Counted from the first letter of the stretch, positions 17,236-25,175 are shown. The stretch: 64,000 bases of DNA from Halobaculum sp. XH14 (GCF_032116555.1 NZ_CP134949.1:2418001-2482000); one strand, 5' to 3'. Notes: generated from the letters alone by a model not told the origin. Numbers and translations: made by a program.

Positions 17236-17868
17236 CTATGAGATAAAATTCTTGATAATCCGACCTTCAGCCCGATGCAGAACGCCGCTCGCCGCCGATT
17301 GATTGACCCCGAATGTTTCTGCAAGCTCGACGAGCGTACAGTCGCGAGGACTGTCGTAGTAACCGCGTTCGACCGCTTCAGTAATGACCTCCCGCTGGCG
17401 CTCGGTCAAAAGTCCGTTCGAATCGTACGATTGGGTTACCGACAGTATCTCATATGGGATATCAGCCGCCGCTAACTCGGCAGTTAGCTCCGACAACTGC
17501 TCCTGAGGGGCAGTTTGTTCACCGGATGCCCACCCGTCTTGGATGATGAAGGGAAATCGCGGAAGAATCCCCTTCGCACGCCTCGCTTCATACGTTGAAG
17601 ACATCGGAAACACCAACTGGACCAGCACCGTCCCGTCGCCAGAATGGAGCACGTCGTACGAACGCACTTCCGGTGCGTCGTCGAACCGGCGAACGATAGC
17701 GTCCCCGTCCGGTGTCGTTACCTCGACCAGTTCGAGCACGCCATCGTCTACGGGCTGGCTCGTTAGAATCGTGAACTGGGCGTCAGAGAAATCGGTCGAG
17801 ACCCCGGCAAGCCAATTGTCGTCGTCTGCTCCGATCTCGACTTTCAGGTGTACGCGAACCATACGCAC
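17236..17868 (-). CDS. HTH_10 regulator, DSPRDCTL subtype
   Basis: This 210-residue protein has an N-terminal beta-rich region (MVRVHLKVEIGADDDNWLAGVS..., FPMSSTYEARRAKGILPRFPFIIQDGW) and a C-terminal HTH_10 domain, LLTERQREVITEAVERGYYDSPRDCTLVELAETFGVNQSAASGVLHRAEGRII. The subtype with DSPRDCTL and HRAEGRII occurs again at 39663 and 46545. It is divergent, with 170 bases between starts, from a carboxymuconolactone-decarboxylase-family gene, DoxX-like gene and debris, which makes those its likely targets. A second possible ATG lies at 17862. Confidence 0.9.
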   Translation of the reverse strand: MRMVRVHLKVEIGADDDNWLAGVSTDFSDAQFTILTSQPVDDGVLELVEVTTPDGDAIVRRFDDAPEVRSYDVLHSGDGTVLVQLVFPMSSTYEARRAKGILPRFPFIIQDGWASGEQTAPQEQLSELTAELAAADIPYEILSVTQSYDSNGLLTERQREVITEAVERGYYDSPRDCTLVELAETFGVNQSAASGVLHRAEGRIIKNFIS

Positions 17869-18038
17869 TGGAGTTGGCCGGCGATCGGCTTAACGGATCC
17901 CCAGAGAACTTAATAGGGTGAATATATTCACGAGCAAGTCCGTGGTCTCGTCAGGCGTAGCAGACCTATGCCTCGCATGGCAACTGCGATTGACGTCTTG
18001 GCGCGTGTACCGAGTACCCCTACGGAGGAGGATGCCTC

Positions 18039-18608
18039 GTGACTCCGAGACTAGAGCCGATCGAGGAGCCCGATGAACCCGAAATACAGTCAGCCTACAG
18101 GACGATGCGACAGGAGTTCGGCACGGTACCGACTCCGGTGAAAGTCGTGACTGCGCGCATGTCAGAGTCTCTGGAAGTTAACCGCATGCTCCAGAAGTTC
18201 CACGAGGGAATTCAGCTCGAGCCCGAACTCAAGCTCGTGGTGGGGATGTTCACCTCGGAGATTAACGGGTGCGGCTTTTGTGTAGATCTCACGCAGTCGG
18301 AAGCAATCCGCGAGGATCTCGATATGGAGAAGTTCGACGCGCTCACGGAGTATCAGGCGAGCCCGCTCTTTTCCGATCGGGAGCGAGCAGCACTGGCGTA
18401 CGCGGAGGAAGTCACGTGCCAGAAGAACGTCTCTGACGCCACGTTCGAAGCGCTCTGCGAGCATTTCGACGAGCAGGCGATCGTCGAAATCACGTGGCTG
18501 AATGCGTTTCAAAACTACACTAACCTCGTTAATATTCCGCTCGGAATCGAATCCGACGGCTTGCGTGCGATCGCTCAGTCGGAGACACAGATGGAACATG
18601 AGGAATGA
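18039..18608 (+). CDS. Carboxymuconolactone decarboxylase / AhpD-like protein
   Basis: This 189-residue protein has the CMD/AhpD signature: LKLVVGMFTSEINGCGFCVDLTQSEA with the CxxC redox pair C-G-F-C, an acidic residue upstream and a following helix. The later segment SDRERAALAYAEEVT and EQAIVEITWLNAFQNYTNLVNIPLGI is also typical. The start is GTG 18039, supported by GGAGGAGG eight bases upstream, one of the few good Shine-Dalgarno sites here. CxxC-bearing members act as peroxidatic or disulfide-reducing proteins. It is followed after 30 bases by a DoxX-like membrane gene on the same strand; DoxX-CMD pairs are often linked to oxidative or sulfur stress. Confidence 0.9.
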   Translation: MTPRLEPIEEPDEPEIQSAYRTMRQEFGTVPTPVKVVTARMSESLEVNRMLQKFHEGIQLEPELKLVVGMFTSEINGCGFCVDLTQSEAIREDLDMEKFDALTEYQASPLFSDRERAALAYAEEVTCQKNVSDATFEALCEHFDEQAIVEITWLNAFQNYTNLVNIPLGIESDGLRAIAQSETQMEHEE

Positions 18609-18638
18609 ACTCCGGAACATAATGCACGAGAACAAACC

Positions 18639-19001
18639 ATGACACTCACTACGTCCACCGCTTACATAGGCATCAGTATTCTGACCATCATCGCTGTCGG
18701 CATCTCGGCGGCAGCTTTCTTTCGCCCCCCTGAGGCCATCCTCGAATCCATGGCCGAGGTAGACGTGAAAGAATCGTGGCTGCCTCTACTGGGCACCTTG
18801 AAAGCAGCGGGCGCGTTCGGACTGCTGATCGGCATCGGCGTGCCAGTGCCATCGATCGGGACGGCCGCCGCAGTCGGCCTCGTCGTATACTTTGTCGGTG
18901 CCGCCTTCGTCCACATACGCGCTGGCGACTACTCGGTCAGTGGGCAACACGTGTTCCTCCTGCTGGCCGTGGCCACACTGGTGTTGGACCTAGCCTCGTG
19001 A
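18639..19001 (+). CDS. DoxX-family membrane protein
   Basis: This 120-residue protein has four hydrophobic helices: YIGISILTIIAVGISAAAFF, a loop with KESWLPLLGTLKAAGAFGLLIGIGV, TAAAVGLVVYFVGAAFVHI and HVFLLLAVATLVLDLA. The LGxLKxxGAxGLLxG motif is the usual DoxX_2 signature. It starts 30 bases after the CMD gene and is most likely in the same transcript under the divergent HTH_10 regulator. DoxX proteins are linked to quinone- or thiol-related redox stress, but this member's role is not known. Confidence 0.85.
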   Translation: MTLTTSTAYIGISILTIIAVGISAAAFFRPPEAILESMAEVDVKESWLPLLGTLKAAGAFGLLIGIGVPVPSIGTAAAVGLVVYFVGAAFVHIRAGDYSVSGQHVFLLLAVATLVLDLAS

Positions 19002-19132
19002 ACCGCCCGTAGGCAAGGTCGTCGTGGTCGAGGAGTAGGATCGTTTCGAGACCCGGAGTGGCGACTTACGAAGATCGATTTAATCAACAAAACTGCTGGC
19101 ATCGTCGGCTTTTGTGAACGGGCGAAGACACG

Positions 19133-19576
19133 ATGACGGATACAGCACTATCTCCCCGGGAGAAAGAACGTGAACGGCTCGCCCGCCGCATTCTCGAGGA
19201 CGCCTTCGGGGATGGGAATCTCGATTTACTCGACGAACTGTATGCCGTTGACACCATTGACAACAACGCCTTCGATAATCAGGAGGGGGTACACGGCGAT
19301 TCGAGAGTCCTACGAGGCCTTCTTCACGGCGTTCCTGGACGTTTCACAGACGGTCGAGGATGTCGTCGTGGACGGAGACATAGTCGCGATGTTCCTCATG
19401 AGTCGCGGAACGCACGAGGGCCCCTCTGGGGCATCGAACCGACCGGTCGCGAGATCGAGGTCCAGCAGATGGCGTTCATCCGGTTCGAGGACGGCCTGAT
19501 CGCCGAACGGTGGCTCCTTCCGGGCAAGCTCAGTCTCCTCCACAAGCTTGAGGTCGTCGACTTCCTGCCGTCGTAA
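19133..19576 (+). pseudogene. Ester cyclase / SnoaL-like gene with two compensating indels
   Basis: The frame from ATG 19133 reads MTDTALSPREKERERLARRILEDAFG... to NNAFDNQE near 19285, then the family sequence moves into another frame (GYTAIRESYEAFFTAF, DVVVDGDIVAMF, SRGTHEGP) and at about 19420 returns to the first frame (LWGIEPTGREIEVQQMAFIRFEDG...). One extra base in the G run near 19287 and one missing base in the GGGCCCC run near 19422 explain this. The product would be a SnoaL/ester-cyclase-like alpha+beta barrel. Either the gene decayed, or homopolymer errors exist in the assembly. The remaining sequence is otherwise intact. Confidence 0.75.
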
Positions 19577-19724
19577 CGCGTTCTCTATCGCTGGCATTCT
19601 CGGATCTCCCGAGGGCTGTCGACAGGCTCACTAGAGGATCCTCGGTGCTCACTGGCGTCGACGCCCGGCGGAACTGGGGGTCAGGAGTGGCTAAAGTTAA
19701 GGCCCCGACAGTCGATGTGATCGT

Positions 19725-19946
19725 ATGGACCCCAGAGCATGGTCCGATGATAACGGAACTGCGTACGTCGCCCTGATGGCGGCGTCGTGGCTCGGCGTGG
19801 CTCTGCTGATCTCCTATACCGTACTGAAGATCGTCGGGACGCCGTTTGAGCCCATCGACCCGGTATACGTGGTCGCTCTTACCACGATCTTCTACAGCGT
19901 GGCGAGGGGACACACGAAATCCAAAAGGAACGAGATCGGGGCATAG
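19725..19946 (+). CDS. Small two-helix membrane protein
   Basis: This 73-residue protein from ATG 19725 (MDPRAWSDDNG) has two hydrophobic stretches, AYVALMAASWLGVALLISYTVLKIV and VYVVALTTIFYSVARG, and a basic tail HTKSKRNEIGA, consistent with a hairpin having its C-terminus in the cytosol. I do not recognise a family. Composition and the A/T-rich leader support it as real. Confidence 0.6.
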   Translation: MDPRAWSDDNGTAYVALMAASWLGVALLISYTVLKIVGTPFEPIDPVYVVALTTIFYSVARGHTKSKRNEIGA

Positions 19947-19973
19947 ACACGGCCGTTCGACGGAATCGGAGTT

Positions 19974-20338
19974 TTACATCCACGTTGCGTCGTTCTCTTT
20001 GACGTCTGTGACTCGAAATGCGGCAATCTCTTGGATAAGATCTATCGGAAGCGGCTCGTCGAGCGGAAACTTGATCGTACTCTCGCTCGTTCCGTACGCG
20101 TCGAGTTCGTCCTCGAATGCCTGGATGGCTGCGGGCGTGGGATAGAACCCGATGTGGTGTTTGAATTCGCCGTAGTGAACAGGATTCGATCGAGCGAGAA
20201 GGCGGGGTTGCCCCACTTCAGGCCCTCCTCGGCGTCCGGTGCGACCTCGCGGAGACACGCGCGCAGTTCGCGTAGTTTTGCTTGCGTTCCGTCCGGCGCC
20301 TGGTCGATGTATTCGCTTACGGTTTCGGGATCTGTCAT
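19974..20338 (-). pseudogene. DUF1801 (YdhG-like) protein gene with frameshift
   Basis: From ATG 20338 the frame reads MTDPETVSEYIDQAPDG, LRELRACLREVAPDAEEGLKWGNPAFSLDRILF. Near 20180 the family sequence moves to a second frame: YGEFKHHIGFYPTPAAIQAFEDEL, then GTSESTIKFPLDEPLPIDLIQEIAAFRV to the stop at 19974. A single missing base explains the break. Complete members of this small soluble family (including so-called iron-chaperone-like proteins) are ~115-120 residues, matching the sum of the two parts. It lies at the downstream end of the ArsR-led operon (25118 to 20384). Confidence 0.75.
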
Positions 20339-20383
20339 GATTGGGTTCGATCTATCGTCCGTGAATCGTCAGAGGGGCGGTGA

Positions 20384-21124
20384 TCATTTGACAGAGTCTT
20401 CGTACTCGTCGTGGCGGCGCCAGCCCCAGTACTCCTGGTCGCTGCGACCCTGGGGCTCCTCCCAGGCCTCCTGCCGGCCAAGGGCCGTGTAGTCGAGCAG
20501 CGTGTAGGTGCCGAGCAGGGCCTCGACGCCGCGGGCGTACGTGGAGTAGGTGTGGAACACGCGCTCGCCGTCCCGCAGGAAGACGCTGAGGCCGTGCCCC
20601 TCCACGCTGCCCTCTGGGACCTCATCCAGGATCTCGTAGTTGTACTCGACCGGGGCGACGCTCTCATCGAGGGTGGTGTGGAAGTCGTAGTTGAAGTCGC
20701 TCCCATGGGAGGAGTACCAGGGGAACTCCCAACCCATCCGTTCCTTGTACGACTCCAGCTTGTCCAGCGGCGCCCGGGAGACGAGCGCGAACGTGGTGTC
20801 CCGAGCGTGCAGGTGGGCGAGGTGGCCGATGTTGTCGGTCAGGAACGAGCAGATCGGGCAGCCCTCTTCCCACTCCGGGTCGAACATGAAATGATAGACG
20901 ATGAGTTGGTGACGGCCCTCGAACAGGTCGAGCAAGCTCGATTCACCGTTTGGCCCGTCGAAGACGTACTCCTCGTCGATCTCGACCATCGGCAGCCGAC
21001 GACGCTCGGCGTTGAGTTCGTCTCGCTTGCGGGTGAGTTCTTTCTCTTCGACGAGTAGATCCTCTCGAGCTTCGCGCCACTCGTCTCTCGATACGACCTT
21101 CGGTAATGCGGTTTCGTTTGTCAT
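20384..21124 (-). CDS. DUF899 thioredoxin-like protein
   Basis: This 246-residue protein is a full-length DUF899 member: PKVVSRDEWREAREDLLVEEKELTRKRDELNAERRRLPMVEIDEEYVF at the N-terminus, a thioredoxin-fold core LIVYHFMFDPEWEEGCPICSFLTDNI with a CPIC pair, then FALVSRAPLDKLESYKERMGWEFPWYSS and the C-terminal YTLLDYTALGRQE. The CPIC motif suggests a redox role but the substrate is unknown. It is on the same strand as, and downstream of, the SDR gene in the ArsR-led run. A second, truncated DUF899 start lies at 21896-22093, so the locus once held two. Confidence 0.9.
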   Translation of the reverse strand: MTNETALPKVVSRDEWREAREDLLVEEKELTRKRDELNAERRRLPMVEIDEEYVFDGPNGESSLLDLFEGRHQLIVYHFMFDPEWEEGCPICSFLTDNIGHLAHLHARDTTFALVSRAPLDKLESYKERMGWEFPWYSSHGSDFNYDFHTTLDESVAPVEYNYEILDEVPEGSVEGHGLSVFLRDGERVFHTYSTYARGVEALLGTYTLLDYTALGRQEAWEEPQGRSDQEYWGWRRHDEYEDSVK

Positions 21125-21158
21125 TGGTTTGTCTCTAGTGTACTCTCACTCCCAGTTC

Positions 21159-21899
21159 TCACGTCGATACGTAGCCCCGCCCATCGCCTACGGTGACGCG
21201 CATCACGGCCCCGGCACGCGAGTCGTCCGTGATGAGTTCCACGACCCCGGCCGCGATGTCCTCGGGAGCGAGGATTTCGTCCGCCGCGCGTAGCTCCGCT
21301 AATTGCTCTTCGCCGAGACCGAGGGCCATGGGCGTGTCGACGAGTTCAGGACAGATCGTGTTTACTCGGATCTCGGATTCATCGTCCAGGTGCGCGAGCG
21401 ATCGCGAGAAGTTGACCACGCCCGCCTTCGCAGCAGCGTACACAGGGGCGTCCGCCATCGGTGCCAGTCCGATCAGCGAGGCGGTGTTGACGATCACTCC
21501 GCCTCTGCCTGTCCGCTTCATCTCCCGGACCGCAATGCGGGTCGCATCGATCACCGCCGTGAGGTCGACGTCGACGATGCGCTCCCAGTCGCCGGGATCG
21601 TCGGCAAACAGGTCTCCGCCGGCGATGCCAGCGTTGTTGAACGCGATGTCGAGCAGGCCAAAGCGATCCACCGCGAGTGCAAACGCTCCGGCGAGGTCGT
21701 CAGTCTCCGTGACGTCGCAGCGAGTGAAGACAGCAGTGCCGCCCAGCCCGTCAACGAGGTCGACAGTTTGTCGCCCTCCCTCCTCGTCGACGTCAGCGAC
21801 GACGACCGATGCTCCCCGCTCGGCGAGCGCGAGGACTGTGGCCCGCCCGATCCCCGAGCCGCCACCACTTACGACGGCCACCGTGTCCGTGATGTTCAC
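21159..21899 (-). CDS. Short-chain dehydrogenase/reductase (classical SDR)
   Basis: This 246-residue protein has the classical SDR set: SGGGSGIG cofactor loop (residues ~10-17), an acidic VADVDEEGG after beta-2 (favouring NAD), NNAGIAGG, S in NTASLIG, and the catalytic YAAAK in PVYAAAKAG, with ICPELVDTPMA later. The frame is open upstream to 22046, but that part overlaps the DUF899 fragment; GTG 21899 (VNITDTVAVVSGG) is the only sensible start, and no ATG is available. The native 5' end may have been altered when the DUF899 fragment was joined here. It is part of the ArsR-led minus-strand run. Confidence 0.85.
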   Translation of the reverse strand: MNITDTVAVVSGGGSGIGRATVLALAERGASVVVADVDEEGGRQTVDLVDGLGGTAVFTRCDVTETDDLAGAFALAVDRFGLLDIAFNNAGIAGGDLFADDPGDWERIVDVDLTAVIDATRIAVREMKRTGRGGVIVNTASLIGLAPMADAPVYAAAKAGVVNFSRSLAHLDDESEIRVNTICPELVDTPMALGLGEEQLAELRAADEILAPEDIAAGVVELITDDSRAGAVMRVTVGDGRGYVST

Positions 21900-22093
21900 G
21901 TTGTTCTCCCCCGCCTCACTCTCGAAACGACAGGTCGTGCGCTTCGAGTGTCTCGAAGCGTCTTCGGCGCCTCGGCGTTCAGTTCGTCGCGCTTCCAGGT
22001 GAGTTCCTTCTCCTTTTCGAGGAGTTCGATGCGGGCTGCTCGCCATTCGTCTCGTGAGACGACCGCCGGAAGGTCGAGTTCGGGTTGTGTCAT
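21896..22093 (-). pseudogene. DUF899 N-terminal fragment
   Basis: From ATG 22093 the frame gives MTQPELDLPAVVSRDEW, then RAARIELLEKEKELTWKRDE and LNAE, almost identical in layout to the start of the complete DUF899 protein at 20384-21124. After about 41 residues the similarity ends (22093-~21971) and the rest (APKTLRDTRSARPV...) is unrelated. The frame ends four bases into the SDR gene. It is the stub of a second DUF899 gene, lost by recombination with, or deletion against, its neighbour. Confidence 0.7.
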
Positions 22094-22115
22094 GATTGTC
22101 TCTCCTGTCGTGGCG

Positions 22116-22763
22116 TCACTCCCTTCCGACCCGGTACCCGAGATGCGTGACGTCGGGCGAATCGACCACCCACGTTCGTTCCAGTTCGATCGGCCCGGTA
22201 CCGAGATGCTCGAACAATCGGATACCGTCACCAAACAGTACGGGAACGACGTGAAGCTGAATCTCGTCCACGAGTCCCGCCTCGACGTACTGGCGGACGA
22301 CGTCCGCACCGCCCGAGATTCGGACGTCCCCGTCGCCAGCGGCCTCCTCGGCGCGTTCGAGGGCGCGTTCGATTCCCTCGGTGACGAAGTGGAAGGTCGT
22401 CCCGCCGTCCATCTCGAGCGGCTCCCGGGCGTGGTGCGTGAGGACGAACACTGGCGCGCCGAAGGGCGGGTCGTCGCCCCAGGGCCCTTCGAACGGGTCG
22501 TCTCCCCACGGACCGTCGCCGTTGTCGAACATCCGCCGGCCCATCACGAAGGCGCCGGCCCGTTCGATCGATTTCGCCACGATCTCGTCGTCCCGGTTGG
22601 TCTCGCCCCCCTCGAGGCCCTGCTGCTCGCGCCAGGCCGCCAGGTCGAACACCCATTCGTGGAGCCGCTCGCCGCCATCACCCAGGGGGTTCTCCCGGCT
22701 ATCGTTCGGGCCGGCGATGTACCCATCGAGCGACATCGACATGTCGACGAAGACGGTTCCCAT
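22116..22763 (-). CDS. Dihydrofolate-reductase-like (RibD C-terminal domain) protein
   Basis: This 215-residue protein is of the RibD_C/DHFR-like family: VFVDMSMSLDGYIAGPNDSRENPLGDGGERLHEW at the N-terminus, SIERAGAFVMGRRMFD, PVFVLTHHAREPLEMDGGTTFHFV, then GDVRISGGADVVRQYVEAGLVDEIQLHVVPVLFGDGIRLFE. These proteins bind NADPH and reduce unknown small substrates. It starts one base after the preceding SRPBCC gene stops. This is one of two such genes in the operon; the other is at 23253-23825. Confidence 0.9.
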   Translation of the reverse strand: MGTVFVDMSMSLDGYIAGPNDSRENPLGDGGERLHEWVFDLAAWREQQGLEGGETNRDDEIVAKSIERAGAFVMGRRMFDNGDGPWGDDPFEGPWGDDPPFGAPVFVLTHHAREPLEMDGGTTFHFVTEGIERALERAEEAAGDGDVRISGGADVVRQYVEAGLVDEIQLHVVPVLFGDGIRLFEHLGTGPIELERTWVVDSPDVTHLGYRVGRE

Positions 22764-22764
22764 G

Positions 22765-23256
22765 CTACGGGGTCCCTCCGTTTGCCAGGTGTTTGGCGAG
22801 CCGGCCCAGGGTCTGCTTCGCGCCGTCGTCGGCGCCGAACTCCGCTATGCTCTCGTCCAGCGCCGCGGCCGACTCGTATTGCTGGCGCATTGTGAGTTCG
22901 GTCGTGCCGCCCTCTCGCTCGTCGAACGTCACCGTCATCCGAAACATCTCGGGATCGTCGGGAGAGCCATGGGTGTAGACCAGGCGCTCGGGTTCCTCAA
23001 CTTCGTCGTAGACGACCCGGTTCGGGTACTCGTCGCCGTCGGGGCCAGTCATCACGAACCGCCAGGTTCCGCCGGGCCGTACCTCCATCTCGTCGGTCGT
23101 GGTCGTGAAGCCGTTCGGTCCCCACCACTGGTCGACCTGCTCCGGGTCCGTCCACGCCTCGAACACACGCTCCCGCGGTGCATCGAACGTTCGTCGGACG
23201 GTCATCGTTCGTTCGCTCGTTTCGATCTCGGTTTCGTTGGTCGTGTCGTCCGTCAT
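22765..23256 (-). CDS. SRPBCC (AHSA1-type) protein 1
   Basis: This 163-residue protein has the AHSA1/START-like pattern: MTVRRTFDAPRERVFEAWTDPEQVDQWWGPNGF, RPGGTWRFVMTGPDGDEYPNRVVYDEVEEPERLVYTHG, VTFDEREGGTTELTMRQQYESAA and a final helix TLGRLAKHLANGG. The fold forms a hydrophobic ligand pocket. Its ATG overlaps the stop of the upstream DHFR-like gene (ATGA), so translation is coupled. The ArsR-SRPBCC arrangement suggests a detoxification or small-molecule response, but no ligand is known. Confidence 0.9.
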   Translation of the reverse strand: MTDDTTNETEIETSERTMTVRRTFDAPRERVFEAWTDPEQVDQWWGPNGFTTTTDEMEVRPGGTWRFVMTGPDGDEYPNRVVYDEVEEPERLVYTHGSPDDPEMFRMTVTFDEREGGTTELTMRQQYESAAALDESIAEFGADDGAKQTLGRLAKHLANGGTP

Positions 23257-23825
23257 TGATTTCCCTCGCCTTCTTCCGCGGGTTCGTAGGTGAGATCGAC
23301 GACCCCCGAGCCGATCGTCTCCGTCTCGACGAGTTCCAGACCGGCTGGCACGCTCTCGTCGGTGAAGAGCTGCGTCCCGCTCCCGTGAACGACGGGATGG
23401 ACCATGAACCGGTACTCGTCGACGAGACGGTGCTCCATGAGCGTCTGCAGCAGCTCGCCACTCCCGACCAGCAAAATGTCCGCTCCCGACTGCTGTTTCA
23501 GCGCGGCGATTTCGTCGACGACGTTCTCCGCGATCAGCTGTGCGTTCCACTCGAGATCGTCTTCGTCCAGGGTCGTCGAGACGACGTGCTTGGGGATCTC
23601 GTTGATCCAGTCTGCGTACCCGACGTCGTCCGTCATGGCTGGCCAGACTGCGGACAACCCTTGATAGGTCACGCGGCCCAGCAACAGTGCATCGAACGCA
23701 GTGATATGCTCTTTCGAGTAGCGCGCCATCTCATCGGGCCCGTTCCAGAACTGCATTTGCCACTCCGCTTGTTTATCGAAGATCCCATCGAGCGTGACCT
23801 TGTTTTCGACGACGAGTTTCCGCAT
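23253..23825 (-). CDS. Dihydrofolate-reductase-like (RibD C-terminal domain) protein 2
   Basis: This 190-residue protein begins MRKLVVENKVTLDGIFDKQAEWQ and continues TAFDALLLGRVTYQGLSAVWPAM, GADILLVGSGELLQTLMEHRLVDEYRFMVHPVVHGSGTQLF, the usual YyaP/RibD_C pattern with an NADPH-binding GSGEL loop. It belongs to a different branch from its neighbour at 22116 (no SLDGYIAGPN). It sits between two SRPBCC genes with ATGA overlap downstream and a 2-base gap upstream, so it is in the same operon. Confidence 0.9.
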   Translation of the reverse strand: MRKLVVENKVTLDGIFDKQAEWQMQFWNGPDEMARYSKEHITAFDALLLGRVTYQGLSAVWPAMTDDVGYADWINEIPKHVVSTTLDEDDLEWNAQLIAENVVDEIAALKQQSGADILLVGSGELLQTLMEHRLVDEYRFMVHPVVHGSGTQLFTDESVPAGLELVETETIGSGVVDLTYEPAEEGEGNQ

Positions 23826-23827
23826 GA

Positions 23828-24283
23828 CTACGCCTCCTCGACCACGTCCGCCAGGTTGTCGAAGGAAATCTCCCAGCCCATCCCGGCGCCACCGACGAAG
23901 TCGCCCTCCGGGAGTTGTTCGTGGGTGAGGACGACTGCTGTGCCGGCCTCGACGTCGGTGAACTCGACGGTGACGCGGCTGTCGACATCGGCTTCCGGGA
24001 AGTTGATCCACTGGTCCGTGTAGACGATCCGTTCGTTCTCGACGACGTCCTCGAACACACCGTCACTACCGAACCATTCGTCGTCCGTGTGGAAGCGAAT
24101 CGAACGCTCGCCGTCGGGCTCGGGCGTGAAGGCCTCGACCTCGGTCGTGACGTCGCCCGGTGACGGAGCGAACCACTCCTCCAGTTCCTCGCGCTCCGTA
24201 AATGCGCGGAATACTCCCTCGCGCGGTGCGTCGAACGTCCGGTGGATCGTCAGGCTCGTCTCGCTCGTTTCTAGATCGCTCAT
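23828..24283 (-). CDS. SRPBCC (AHSA1-type) protein 2
   Basis: This 151-residue protein has LTIHRTFDAPREGVFRAFTEREELEEWFAP, RSIRFHTDDEWFGSDGVFEDVVENERIVYTDQW and VTVEFTDVEAGTAVVLTHEQLPEGDFVGGAGMGWEISFDNLADV, the order seen throughout the AHSA1 family. Its start overlaps the end of SRPBCC protein 3 upstream (ATGA at 24280-24283). The three SRPBCC genes differ enough to bind different ligands. The start at MSDLETSET is preferred to the longer open frame because of this overlap. Confidence 0.9.
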   Translation of the reverse strand: MSDLETSETSLTIHRTFDAPREGVFRAFTEREELEEWFAPSPGDVTTEVEAFTPEPDGERSIRFHTDDEWFGSDGVFEDVVENERIVYTDQWINFPEADVDSRVTVEFTDVEAGTAVVLTHEQLPEGDFVGGAGMGWEISFDNLADVVEEA

Positions 24284-24783
24284 CGGTCTTCCTCCACGAG
24301 TGCCGCGAGGTTTCCGAGCGAGTCGTTCCACCCGGCGTTGGCGTCACTCGGGGGGATCGCCTCCGGGATGCCCTCCTGTCGGACAGTGATCTCGGTCCCG
24401 TCGGGGACGTCCTCGAAGGTAACCGACACGGTCATCTCGCCGGCCATGCTCGGCTCGTCGGTCTCGAAGGATTCGGTGTAGACGATCCGCTCGCCAGGCG
24501 AAAGCTCCCGGTAGGTGCCGCCGAAGGAGTGGCCCTGGTCCGCGAGCGCTTCGGTTTCTCCGGTGAACGTGGCGCGGAACGTCCCGCCCTCCTCGGGCTC
24601 CAGGTGGTGGACCTGGGCCGAGAAGCCAGTCGGCGGCAGCCACTGGGCGAGTTCGTCCGGATCGAGAAACGCCTCGTACACTCGCTCGGGCGATGCTTCG
24701 ATGACGCGGCTCACGGTCATGCTTCGTGAGTCATTCTGGTCGCTGTTCGTCGTCGGCTCGCTTCCGCTGTTGTCGTTTGTCAT
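24280..24783 (-). CDS. SRPBCC (AHSA1-type) protein 3
   Basis: This 167-residue protein starts MTNDNSGSEPTT with a longer polar lead, then MTVSRVIEASPERVYEAFLDPDELAQWLPPTGF, HLEPEEGGTFRATFTGE, FGGTYRELSPGERIVYTESFE, VTFEDVPDGTEITVRQEGIPEAIP and a C-terminal helix WNDSLGNLAALVEEDR. It is directly downstream of the ArsR gene with a four-base overlap. Pairing of ArsR with AHSA1 proteins is widespread in bacteria and haloarchaea. Confidence 0.9.
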   Translation of the reverse strand: MTNDNSGSEPTTNSDQNDSRSMTVSRVIEASPERVYEAFLDPDELAQWLPPTGFSAQVHHLEPEEGGTFRATFTGETEALADQGHSFGGTYRELSPGERIVYTESFETDEPSMAGEMTVSVTFEDVPDGTEITVRQEGIPEAIPPSDANAGWNDSLGNLAALVEEDR

Positions 24784-25118
24784 TGGTCTTCGTTCTCCAG
24801 ATGGTCGGCCAACGCGTCGAATCGGTCCTCCCAGAGCACGCGGTAGCGGGTCAGCCACCCGAACGCCTCACTCAGTGGCGCGGCGTCGAGGTGACATCGT
24901 CGAACCCGGCCGTCCTCCTCGACGTCGAGGAGGCCCGCGTCCTCCAGCACGCGAAGGTGCTTCGAGACCGCCGCCAGCGACACGTCGTGGGGGGCGGCCA
25001 GCTCGTTGACGCTCTCCGGCCCGTCCGCGAGCTGCTCGAGGATCTCCCGACGGATCGGGTGGCCCAGTGCCTTGAAGACCGCGTCGAGGTCCAGGTCGTC
25101 CGGCCGTTGTTCAACCAT
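24780..25118 (-). CDS. ArsR-family winged-helix regulator of the SRPBCC operon
   Basis: This 112-residue protein (MVEQRPDDLDLDAVFKALGHPIRREILEQLADG...) has the ArsR winged helix: VNELAAPHDVSLAAVSKHLRVLEDAGLLDVEEDGRVRRCHLD, then a C-terminal AFGWLTRYRVLWEDRFDALADHL typical of the subgroup paired with AHSA1 proteins. No ArsR metal-binding cysteines are present, so it likely senses an organic molecule. The start at 25118 matches that of its close relative at 51675-52013, which has the same length. It heads an operon reaching at least to 20384. Confidence 0.93.
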   Translation of the reverse strand: MVEQRPDDLDLDAVFKALGHPIRREILEQLADGPESVNELAAPHDVSLAAVSKHLRVLEDAGLLDVEEDGRVRRCHLDAAPLSEAFGWLTRYRVLWEDRFDALADHLENEDQ

Positions 25119-25175
25119 CTGGTTAAACACATCCGGTTCGAGATATTAAACCTATGGGTTAAACATTCTTGATCC
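25119..25175 (-). promoter_or_regulatory. ArsR operon promoter with repeated operator-like sites
   Basis: Two copies of GGTTAAAC (plus-strand 25121-25128 and 25157-25164) bracket an A/T-rich TATA-like core (AGATATTAAA, 25141-25150). A third partial site, TTAAACC, lies at 25146-25152. Direct or inverted repeats around the TATA box are what an autoregulating ArsR repressor would use. The related promoter before 52013 has GTTGAAC and GTTGAAT at similar places. Confidence 0.5.
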
